Assembly (NCBI RefSeq): GCF_000430005.1
Contig: NZ_AUCY01000027.1
Location: 1-46,101 of the forward strand
Origin: Desulfovibrio cuneatus DSM 11391
GTDB taxonomy: Bacteria; Desulfobacterota; Desulfovibrionia; Desulfovibrionales; Desulfovibrionaceae
DNA: 46,101 nucleotides
Direction: 5' to 3'
Below are positions 1 to 6,633 of the stretch, piece after piece. The stretch's first letter is position 1, and every line of letters begins with the position of its first letter. The notes below the pieces were generated by a model, which saw nothing but the letters and a program-made list of their open reading frames with translations, had not been told where the DNA came from and made no database searches. A program made the translations under genes and the position numbers.

Positions 1-90
1 ACACCCAGTCTCCATTCCGAACCTGGAAGTTAAGCCCCTCATCGCCGATGATACTGCCTATTTATAGGTGGGAACGTAGGCCGGGGCCAA
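1..90 (+). rRNA. rrf: 5S ribosomal RNA, 3' part (5' end outside window)
   Basis: The first 90 bases match the 5S consensus from loop B/C onward: the CCATTCCGAACCTGGAAGTTAAG block, the CGCCGATGATACTGC block and the closing GGGAACGTAGGCCGGGGCC helix. The first roughly 25-30 bases of the gene lie before the window, so this is a partial feature and presumably the last gene of an rRNA operon. A strong terminator follows within 15 bases. Confidence 0.93.
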
Positions 91-102
91 CATTAATTAC
101 CG

Positions 103-136
103 AAACGGGAATCTGTAAAGATTCCCGTTTTCTTAT
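103..136 (+). terminator. Intrinsic terminator of the rRNA operon
   Basis: An 11-base-pair perfect stem (AAACGGGAATC, loop TGTAAA, GATTCCCGTTT) is followed by TTCTTATTT. It sits immediately after the 5S gene and is the expected end of the rRNA transcript. Confidence 0.9.
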
Positions 137-137
137 T

Positions 138-239
138 TCGCTCCTGCGGCGGGTACATGCTTCGGCGGCAAAGCTACCTGCGCCCCGCCTTATCGCTCCA
201 CGGCTCGCTAACGCTCGCGACTGCCGTCGGCTTTAGGGA
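138..239. repeat. Dispersed intergenic repeat, copy A
   Basis: This stretch shares long blocks with 35756-35860 and 40886-40975: a GCGGCGG-type start, CCCCGCCTT.GCTCCA.GGCTCGCT, then GCGACTGCCGTCGGCTTTAGG. Copies A and B are the closest; copy C is more diverged. No copy lies in a gene. The internal GGCTCGCTAACGCTCGCGAC resembles the conserved core of short non-autonomous repeats, but no transposase or target duplication is visible. Confidence 0.7.
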
Positions 240-598
240 AGATGTTAACATAAGCCTCCATGGCAATACTCCCGACTCCATATTGGTCCCCTGTCTGCCA
301 AACGCGGCCAGGGGGCTTTTTTATTGGTGCCGTCACCATGAAGAATGGGTGCATGCTTCGCGTTGTGTGCATCGATGTGGGTGCTTATGCGTTGAGCGTT
401 GCCGCGTCCTCCTCTTACTCATAGACCATACACGCCTTAAGCGCACCTGCACCTTCACAGTGCAATATACAGCCCTCAAATGGCTTCATCAGCACCGCAC
501 ATCTGCCAAACGGCACAAACACCCTTAAAACACCATTTATGTCGTTTTTCCAGGAACCCTTACTACTCTCCTTATAAGACACCACACAAATAAAAAAA
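240..598. other. Non-coding stretch, no supported gene
   Basis: I see no credible gene here. A short imperfect hairpin (CCCCTG at 288-293, CAGGGG at 309-314) followed by TTTTTTA could be a weak plus-strand terminator. On the minus strand a frame runs open from about 585 down to 415 with a plausible AAGGAG, but the start is unclear and I recognise no family. It may be a decayed gene remnant. Confidence 0.4.
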
Positions 599-622
599 CC
601 GCCGGAGCATATGCTCCGGCGG
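599..622 (-). terminator. Palindromic terminator of ddh
   Basis: A perfect 24-base palindrome (CCGCCGGAGCAT and its complement) lies 77 bases beyond the ddh stop. Read on the minus strand it is followed by TTTTTTTATTTG, the right polarity for ddh transcripts. On the plus strand it is followed by GGTATTTTT, so it may act in both directions. Confidence 0.85.
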
Positions 623-698
623 GGTATTTTTGCGGCAAGTTTTCTGCTGTGGGTGCAGGCACGTCTGCTTCTCCCACGCATTGTCCTTGCGCTGCGGG

Positions 699-1625
699 TT
701 ATACCAACCGTGCAACATGGTCCAAACGCTCGCCAGGGAGCAAGGCCACGGGGGGCACGTCAATCAGGGTGTAAGCCCCAGGTGCAAGGCGTGTGGTGGC
801 GCGTGCAGAGGCCACCAGCACACTGGCGGTCATGGCTGGGTTGTCAATGCGCATGTCAAACTGCAAGCGCTGGTTGGAAGTCAGGCCGGAAGCCCCGGTG
901 CGTTCCATGAGCACACCATGGGAATTGTCGGCAACGCTGGCCAGTTCATGCGGGGTGCGCACAAAGCGTACTTCCAGGGGGTCGTGCATGAAGTAGGGGT
1001 CTGCGGCAATGGCTTCGCGTATGCTGGCTTCGCTTATGCCACTTTGGGGCAGCACGTAAACCAGGCGTGAATGGCGGCCGCCACCCATGGGAATGGTCAA
1101 AGAGGCCGCGTCGGCCACACCAGGCAAGGCTCTTACTGCCACGGAATGGCCCATGGAACGGCCAAGGCCGAAGTTGGTGAAGGTGGTGCCAGAGGGAGCC
1201 ATGGCTTCAAACAAGGCACGGAAAACAGAATCTGTGCCGGGGTCCCAGCCAGCACCGCTAATGCTCACGCAGCCATGTGCGCGGGTAGTTTCATCCAATT
1301 TCTTCACCAAAGGGAGAATTTCCTGGTGAATGTCAAAACTATCCACGGTGTTTACGCCGGCGGCAAGGTAGGCGGCTGCATCGGCTGGCACAGCACGGGA
1401 AGGCCCGCACAAAATAACCACCTGCGGTAACTGGCCCTGTGCCTTGGCAAGCTCTGTGAGGCTGGTAAACTCAGGAACGCCGCGTAATGCCGGGCTTTCA
1501 GTGCCCAGGGAAGAAGCACGACGAAGCACCCCAAGGCAGCGCATATCCGAAGCCGCTTCCAGCGATTCAATCACTTTTTTACCAATATTGCCAAGACCAT
1601 GAACGGCAACGGTAATGTGAGACAT
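699..1625 (-). CDS. ddh: meso-Diaminopimelate D-dehydrogenase
   Basis: NADPH-dependent enzyme that aminates tetrahydrodipicolinate directly to meso-diaminopimelate, a one-step route to the peptidoglycan and lysine precursor in the cytoplasm. The protein has 308 residues (family about 310-330). It starts with a Rossmann motif (VHGLGNIGKK), has the family block SGAGWDPGTDS in the middle, then GLGRSMGHSVAVR, and ends with a TLIDVPPVALLPGE segment typical of Ddh. I chose ATG at 1625, 23 codons inside the longer open frame, because it follows a GGAG and begins exactly at the Rossmann strand. It stands alone between a palindromic terminator and a divergent regulator. The next step, diaminopimelate decarboxylase, is encoded at the other end of the window. 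Family assignment is strong; cofactor preference is inferred from the family. Confidence 0.9.
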   Translation of the reverse strand: MSHITVAVHGLGNIGKKVIESLEAASDMRCLGVLRRASSLGTESPALRGVPEFTSLTELAKAQGQLPQVVILCGPSRAVPADAAAYLAAGVNTVDSFDIHQEILPLVKKLDETTRAHGCVSISGAGWDPGTDSVFRALFEAMAPSGTTFTNFGLGRSMGHSVAVRALPGVADAASLTIPMGGGRHSRLVYVLPQSGISEASIREAIAADPYFMHDPLEVRFVRTPHELASVADNSHGVLMERTGASGLTSNQRLQFDMRIDNPAMTASVLVASARATTRLAPGAYTLIDVPPVALLPGERLDHVARLV

Positions 1626-1968
1626 ATAAAACTCCAGTCCGTTAAAATGAAATAAACAAGACTTGCGCACAATGGCCTTGAAGCGCCTACCCACTGGGGG
1701 GACGCTTTAACACGTAGTTTTGCAATGGTCTTATTAACCAGAAAGAAAAAGTAATAAGCCTTGGCAAGAATGTAAAGGATAAGGTGCGGTAAAATGCAAG
1801 AACGTAATATGGCCTGTGCCGTAATTAGATGCGGCAAGAGGCTATTAAAAATTAGGAAAACATCTGCCTAATGATAATAGTTCCCTTGACTAAACGTATA
1901 TGATGTTTACCTATAACGTAAGGCACCTTTTACTAACATACTAACATCCCATACATTGTGGGGGTAAT
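1626..1968. promoter_or_regulatory. Divergent AT-rich intergenic region between ddh and the CII-like gene
   Basis: This 343-base gap separates two divergently transcribed genes and is clearly AT-rich. A TTGACT at 1886-1891 could be a -35 element for the rightward gene, but the best -10-like TATAAC (1912-1917) is 20 bases away, so the promoter call is weak. The minus-strand side supplies the GGAG of ddh. I see no gene in it. Confidence 0.35.
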
Positions 1969-2214
1969 ATGAGAAAGCAATTGAATACGATAATACATTC
2001 CCTGGTGGTTGAAAGTGAAGTCCCGGCAAAAAACATTGCCAAAGCAGTGGGCAAAGCCTACCCTACGCTGCTACGCGAAGTTAATCCTTATGATAAAGGG
2101 GCAAAGCTGAGCGCAGAAACATTGCTGGGTATTATGCGGGTGACCAAAAATATCGCTCCGTTGCAATACATGGCAAATCGCTTAGGCTATGACTTAATAC
2201 AAAAAAGTGAGTAG
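1969..2214 (+). CDS. Phage CII-like regulatory protein (Phage_CP76 type)
   Basis: An 81-residue helix-turn-helix-like protein. The pattern of an N-terminal helix, AKNIAKAVGKAYPTLLREVNP, then LSAETLLGIMRVTKN and a final LQYMANRLGYDL matches the Phage_CP76/CII regulatory family found in prophages and as single chromosomal genes in Desulfovibrio. In phages it would influence the lysogeny decision; here it has no phage neighbours, so it is probably a domesticated or orphan regulator. The start is an ATG preceded by GGGGG. It precedes the HU gene by about 190 bases on the same strand. Whether it controls HU is unknown. Confidence 0.7.
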   Translation: MRKQLNTIIHSLVVESEVPAKNIAKAVGKAYPTLLREVNPYDKGAKLSAETLLGIMRVTKNIAPLQYMANRLGYDLIQKSE

Positions 2215-2320
2215 CACATGCGTATCGCTGTAATTTAACAGGCAAAACAGTTGTTTTTGCAGGGTGTTGTCAGCTTAATTTTATAAAATAATAAAAAAAG
2301 TGTTGTCTAGGTATCGGTTG

Positions 2321-2366
2321 AGCGCTATTGTAGCGCTACCTGTAAATGATACGATGGATGCGTATC
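2321..2366. promoter_or_regulatory. Two inverted repeats upstream of the HU gene
   Basis: Two AGCGCT boxes 11 bases apart (2321-2326, 2332-2337), the second inside the palindrome GTAGCGCTAC, are followed by a GATACG/CGTATC inverted repeat (2348-2353, 2361-2366). The word ATGCGTATCGC also occurs just after the CII-like gene (2218-2228). Spacing of about one helical turn suggests protein binding, possibly by the CII-like regulator or HU itself. This is inference. Confidence 0.35.
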
Positions 2367-2407
2367 GCATTTTCTTTAATCTTAATTAAAAGAGAGGGGG
2401 GTGTGTT

Positions 2408-2695
2408 ATGACCAAAGCTGAGTTCATTGCCACACTGAAGCAGGAAGTACCTGACGTTTTTGCCACCAAAGCGGCTGCTGAAAAAGCATATAACGCATTT
2501 TGCAGCATTTTAGCCAAAGCAGCACTTACGGAAAGTGGCACGCGGTTGCCCGGTGTAGGCACCTTGGCGCTTACCCAGCGCTCCGCGCGCACAGGCAGAA
2601 ACCCTCGCACAGGTGTAGCCATAAAAATTCCGGCACGTAAATCTGTTAAGTTTACACCGGCTGCTACCTTGGCGGAGAAAGCCCACAAACACTAA
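2408..2695 (+). CDS. HU-family DNA-binding protein
   Basis: Small (95 residues) nucleoid protein that bends DNA non-specifically as a dimer. The N-terminal helices (MTKAEFIATLKQ, then a second alpha helix to about residue 40) are followed by the beta arm: LPGVGTLALTQRSARTGRNP and the conserved RTGVAIKIPARKSVKFTPAATL. The GRNPRTG arm sequence and the final KFTP are diagnostic for the HU/IHF fold. The gene has a purine-rich ribosome site (AGAGAGGGGGG) 8-10 bases before ATG, and a clear terminator downstream, so it is probably monocistronic. HU versus a specialised IHF-like paralogue cannot be settled from sequence alone. Confidence 0.92.
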   Translation: MTKAEFIATLKQEVPDVFATKAAAEKAYNAFCSILAKAALTESGTRLPGVGTLALTQRSARTGRNPRTGVAIKIPARKSVKFTPAATLAEKAHKH

Positions 2696-2770
2696 CAGCA
2701 CAGGTGAAGCTGTTTGTGTGTGGGGTCCATTGCCCAGGGTAATGGACGTATTCCTTGGTTTATTCACAGT

Positions 2771-2802
2771 ACCGCAGGCTCCTTACAGGGCCTGCGGTTT
2801 GT
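2771..2802 (+). terminator. Intrinsic terminator after HU gene
   Basis: A 9-base-pair perfect stem ACCGCAGGC/GCCTGCGGT with a 10-base loop is followed by TTGTTTATG, 75 bases after the HU stop codon. Confidence 0.8.
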
Positions 2803-3081
2803 TTATGAAAACGTCACTGCAACCCCCCTTGCCCAGGCTGTTGTTTTGCCACATTTGCCGTGGGTGCCTGTTCCCATTTTGCGGCAAGGGCGGTACGCGG
2901 GGGAATTTAATTTTGTATATGCTTGGGCGGACCCCATTCCGGCAGGCGGGCATGCAAATACCCTTGCGGGACTAATGTTTTGCGCCTGTATTGCCTCATT
3001 TCAGAAGCAGTACATTTCAAGGGCATGGCGCTTTTTTAAGGCGTAAAGCAACACTGTTTGCAATTTTCCCCATTTTTAGCC

Positions 3082-3110
3082 TTGCTAATATCCGCCGGGT
3101 TTGCTAGAAC
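3082..3110 (+). promoter_or_regulatory. Likely promoter of tRNA-Ser
   Basis: TTGCTA (3082-3087) and TAGAAC (3105-3110) are separated by 17 bases, and the -10-like box ends 12 bases before the mature tRNA start. The remaining sequence back to the HU terminator (2803-3081) holds no gene that I can support. Confidence 0.45.
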
Positions 3111-3122
3111 GTGCCTCGATAC

Positions 3123-3211
3123 GGAGAGGTGTCCGAGCGGCCGAAGGAGCACGATTGGAAATCGTGTGTACTCACAAGGTACCAAGAGTTCAAATCTCTT
3201 CCTCTCCGCCA
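3123..3211 (+). tRNA. tRNA-Ser, anticodon GGA
   Basis: Acceptor stem GGAGAGG pairs with CCTCTCC, followed by discriminator G and an encoded CCA (3209-3211). The anticodon arm is CACGA-TTGGAAA-TCGTG with GGA at 3157-3159. A long class II variable arm and the T arm AGAGTTCAAATCTCT follow. The 3' half and the terminator behind it recur, degraded, at 11574-11705, which marks this gene as the integration site of the adjoining island. Confidence 0.96.
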
Positions 3212-3285
3212 TCAATGGCAAATTAACCGCCATGTTGTGTAAAAGCAGCATGGCGGTTTTTTGTTGTGGCGGGGCAGGTGGGGGG
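3151..3285 (+). repeat. attL-like: intact tRNA-Ser 3' half plus terminator
   Basis: From the anticodon arm to about 3285 this segment is matched by 11574-11705 with scattered substitutions, and its last part by 31145-31200. The similarity covers the tRNA 3' half, the CCATCAAT.GCAAA.. linker, the terminator hairpin and the TTTTTTGTTGTGGC tail. This is the signature of site-specific integration at a tRNA gene with duplication of the target. Confidence 0.75.
3226..3263 (+). terminator. Intrinsic terminator of tRNA-Ser
   Basis: ACCGCCATG (3226-3234) pairs with CATGGCGGT (3249-3257), extended by TTG/CAG with one wobble pair, and is followed by TTTTTTG. The same hairpin is found at 11650-11681 and 31147-31182. 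Confidence 0.85.
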
Positions 3286-3404
3286 GGTGCCCTGCTAAGT
3301 AACAGGAAGGCCAGAATACGTTACTTATAGCCGCTTTGAGATTACGCTAAGCATCCCGCTGCATGAGTTGTAGGGGTAAGAGCAAACTTATTCTGACAGA
3401 GAGT

Positions 3405-3434
3405 GGCCCCCGGCAATTCCAGGGGCCGTTTTTT
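3405..3434 (+). terminator. Orphan intrinsic terminator upstream of res
   Basis: GGCCCCCGG, loop CAATT, CCAGGGGCC and then GTTTTTTTG form a textbook terminator. No open frame ends in front of it. The preceding 3290-3400 may therefore hold the end of a lost gene or a short RNA. The rest of the gap to 3630 is AT-rich and presumably holds the res promoter, though I see no clear boxes. Confidence 0.65.
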
Positions 3435-3630
3435 TGTGTTCAGGTGTGAAAAAAAGTATTCACACTGCACCATGCCATTACCCCCGAAATAACAATCTCT
3501 CCCCGTATAATGTAAGAAGTAACGTGCCTGGAATTTGCATTTACTGCATTTTTGAAGTAACTTTACAAGAGCGTAATTCTTTTTCCGTTTGCCGTTCTGC
3601 CCCTCCATTTACAACGCCCCTGGAGTTTCT

Positions 3631-6600
3631 ATGCGTCAGGTTGTCATCGAAAATCCAATTATCAACACACCTTTTGCGGAACCCACAAGGCATTTCCATT
3701 TTACGGAAGAAGGCATAACCGACCAGATAGACGAGGGCAGGCGTGTTAGCTCATATTTTATTCCCATTGCCCAATCCAAAAAAAATCGGGGTAAGCAACT
3801 TGTTTTGCCGGGCACTGAATGGACACAAGACCGCATTGAAGAAAACCGCTTTGTGAATGACGTTCGTGCCAGGGTGCGCATTTGGCGGCAGCGTGGTTAC
3901 CCGGAAGTAACCCATGTAACCCGTGAATTGCTTACCTACTGGACAAACCAGGAGCGCGAGAAAAAGCTGTTTTTCTGCCAAATTGAAGCGCTGGAAACCG
4001 CTATTTACATTACAGAAGTTGCCAAACAAGCCAATGATGCATGGATACAAAACGCCCTGCACACCGCTAACGAAAATGCCAACCCCGGCCTGTTCCGCAT
4101 GGCCTTCAAAATGGCCACCGGCACGGGCAAAACTGTGGTTATGGGAATGCTCATGGCGTGGCAGGCCCTGAACAAACTGGCCAACAGCAAAGACACCCGC
4201 TTTTCCGATGCGTTTTTATTGGTAGCCCCCGGCATAACAATACGCGACCGCCTGCGCGTTCTGCTGCCCAATGACCCTGCCAACTATTACCGCCAGCGCG
4301 ACCTGTTGCCCCCGCAACTTCTTGAGCGCCTGGGGCAGGCAAAAATTGTTATCACCAACTACCATGCCTTCCAGTTGCGGGAAAAAATTAAGGTGGGCAA
4401 GCTTACCAAGGTCATTGCCACCCAGGGGCAGCCCGGGGTGTTTACAGAAACACCCGACCAAATGGCCCGCCGTGTGTGCAGGGAACTTGGCAATAAAAAG
4501 AACATTATTGTTATTAACGATGAAGCCCACCACTGCTACCGCAGAAAGCCCGATGCCGAAGCGGAAAAACTGGATGCCGATGAACGCGCAGAAGCCAAAA
4601 CACGGGAAGAAGAAGCCCGTGTCTGGATTTCCGGGCTGGAGGCCATTAAGGCAAAAATAGGGGTGCGCTGCGTATACGACCTTTCTGCCACGCCGTTTTT
4701 CCTGAAAGGCTCCGGCAACCCGGAAGGAACTTTGTTCCCTTGGGTTGTTTCCGACTTTTCCCTTATTGATGCCATTGAGTCCGGCCTTGTAAAAATTCCC
4801 CGTGTGCCAGTGGAAGATAACTCCATGACAGGCACCCAGCCCACCTACCGTGAACTGTGGCACCGCATACGCGAAGAGCTGCCCAGAAAAGGCCGTAAAA
4901 CGGAAGCTGTGGGCGGTGAACCCAAACTCCCCCTGGAATTGCAGGGTGCGTTGCTTAGCCTGTATGGCAACTATGAAAAATGGTACCGCCAGTGGGAAAA
5001 TAACCCGGAAGCAAAAGCCAGCGGCCTTACCCCGCCTGTGTTCATTGTGGTGTGTAACAACACCAACGTTTCCAAAATGGTTTACGATTATATTGCAGGC
5101 TGGGAAAAAGACTTTGACGGAGAAAAACGGGCACAGGCCGGGCAGTTGCCCATTTTTCGCAACGATGACGGCAACGGTGGCTGGCTGCACCGCCCCAATA
5201 CTATTTTGGTCGATAGCGAACAGATTGAATCGGGCGAGGCTATGAGCGATGACTTCAAAAAAATTGCTGCCCGCCAAATTGATGAGTTCAAAGACGAATA
5301 TAAATTGCGCTTCCCTGGGCGCGATGCCGAAAACCTTACCGATGAAGACCTGCTGCGCGAAGTCATGAACACGGTGGGCAAAACGGGCAAGCTTGGGGAG
5401 CATGTTAAATGCGTCATCAGCGTTTCCATGCTTACGGAAGGGTGGGACGCCAACACCGTTACCCACATTCTTGGGGTGCGGGCCTTTGGTACACAGCTTT
5501 TGTGTGAACAGGTGGTGGGCCGGGCACTGCGAAGAATTAGCTACAGCGTGAACGAAGCTGGCTATTTCGATGCCGAATATGCAGAAGTGTACGGCGTGCC
5601 TTTTTCGTTTATTCCATGCAGCGGCTCCGCCCAGGGGCCAAAACCCGGCCCCACGCCCACCCGCGTGCGGGCGCTGGAAAGCAGGGATGCTTGCCGCATT
5701 CGCTTCCCGCGTCTTGCTGGCTACCGCTACGAACTGCCGGGGGAACACTTGGAAGCCAGCTTTACGGAACGCTCCACCATGACCCTTTCCACCAAAGACA
5801 TGCCCACACAAACGGAAAACGCCCCCATTGTGGGGGAATCCAGCATTCATACCCTGGATGAACTCAAAGAACACCGCCTGAACGAAGTGGCCTTCAAGCT
5901 GGCCCGCTACATGCTGGAACAATATTTCCGGGACGATGCAGGCCACAGCAAGCCCTGGCTTTTCCCCACACTGGTGGGCATTGTGAAGGAATGGCTTGCC
6001 CACCATGTGGTGTGCCACGACAACACCTACCCGCAACTCTTGCTGCTTACCCAGCATGTGGCCAATGCGGCGGAACGCATTTACCACGCCATTGTGCGGG
6101 GGCAAAGCGGTACCGTGCGCCTGCAACCCCTAATGCAGCCTTACGACCCCATAGGCAGCACAGACTATGTTGATTTTGACACCCGCCGCGCCGTGTACCC
6201 CACCAAAGCCAGCAAATGCCACATTTCCCACGTAGTGGCAGACACAGGCACCTGGGAACAAAAACTGGCCCAAAGCCTGGAAGCGGAAGATATGCCCCAG
6301 GTGCTGCGCTATGCGAAAAACCACAACCTTGGCTTTACCATACCCTACACCCACAATGGGGAAAGCCGTAATTACCACCCGGACTTCATTGTGTGCCTGA
6401 ATGACGGCCACGGGCAGGAAGACCCCTTGCATCTTATTCTTGAAGTAACCGGGGAAATGAAAAAAGATAAAGAAGCCAAAACCGCCACTGCCCAAACCTT
6501 GTGGGTGCCTGCCGTGAACAACCATGGCGGCTTTGGGCGCTGGGCCTTTATTGAAATTACCGACCCCTGGAATGTGAAAAACGCCATCAACGCTCTTTTG

Positions 6601-6633
6601 GCGGAAGGCAATAAGGAAACTCCCCATGGCTAA
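3631..6633 (+). CDS. Restriction helicase-nuclease (type III Res-like, BPTD_3080-type)
   Basis: Restriction subunit expected to translocate on and cut DNA lacking the partner's methyl mark. The 1000-residue protein has a superfamily 2 helicase core: Walker A ATGTGKT (about 162-168), DEAH box 297-300, and motif VI QVVGRALRR (about 627-635). At the C-terminus a PD-(D/E)xK-type nuclease domain shows YHPDF (D918) and LILEVTG (E938), with lysines following. The usual ExK is ExT here, as I recall for the BPTD_3080 subgroup. I chose ATG 3631, preceded by CTGGAG, over an upstream TTG at 3589. The stop overlaps the start of the methyltransferase by 8 bases, so the two are translationally coupled. It lies just inside an island at tRNA-Ser. 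Confident on restriction role; exact subtype less so. Confidence 0.88.
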   Translation: MRQVVIENPIINTPFAEPTRHFHFTEEGITDQIDEGRRVSSYFIPIAQSKKNRGKQLVLPGTEWTQDRIEENRFVNDVRARVRIWRQRGYPEVTHVTRELLTYWTNQEREKKLFFCQIEALETAIYITEVAKQANDAWIQNALHTANENANPGLFRMAFKMATGTGKTVVMGMLMAWQALNKLANSKDTRFSDAFLLVAPGITIRDRLRVLLPNDPANYYRQRDLLPPQLLERLGQAKIVITNYHAFQLREKIKVGKLTKVIATQGQPGVFTETPDQMARRVCRELGNKKNIIVINDEAHHCYRRKPDAEAEKLDADERAEAKTREEEARVWISGLEAIKAKIGVRCVYDLSATPFFLKGSGNPEGTLFPWVVSDFSLIDAIESGLVKIPRVPVEDNSMTGTQPTYRELWHRIREELPRKGRKTEAVGGEPKLPLELQGALLSLYGNYEKWYRQWENNPEAKASGLTPPVFIVVCNNTNVSKMVYDYIAGWEKDFDGEKRAQAGQLPIFRNDDGNGGWLHRPNTILVDSEQIESGEAMSDDFKKIAARQIDEFKDEYKLRFPGRDAENLTDEDLLREVMNTVGKTGKLGEHVKCVISVSMLTEGWDANTVTHILGVRAFGTQLLCEQVVGRALRRISYSVNEAGYFDAEYAEVYGVPFSFIPCSGSAQGPKPGPTPTRVRALESRDACRIRFPRLAGYRYELPGEHLEASFTERSTMTLSTKDMPTQTENAPIVGESSIHTLDELKEHRLNEVAFKLARYMLEQYFRDDAGHSKPWLFPTLVGIVKEWLAHHVVCHDNTYPQLLLLTQHVANAAERIYHAIVRGQSGTVRLQPLMQPYDPIGSTDYVDFDTRRAVYPTKASKCHISHVVADTGTWEQKLAQSLEAEDMPQVLRYAKNHNLGFTIPYTHNGESRNYHPDFIVCLNDGHGQEDPLHLILEVTGEMKKDKEAKTATAQTLWVPAVNNHGGFGRWAFIEITDPWNVKNAINALLAEGNKETPHG

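Noticed and set aside
415-585. Minus-strand open frame with AAGGAG near its start, encoding about 55 residues
   Set aside because: The ribosome site does not fit a start codon in that frame, and no family is recognised. Kept only as a remark on the gap.
4216-6126. Long open frame on the minus strand (636 codons) opposite the restriction gene
   Set aside because: It is the mirror frame of a well-supported GC-rich gene, has no recognisable motif and an unnatural His/Phe/Gly-rich composition.
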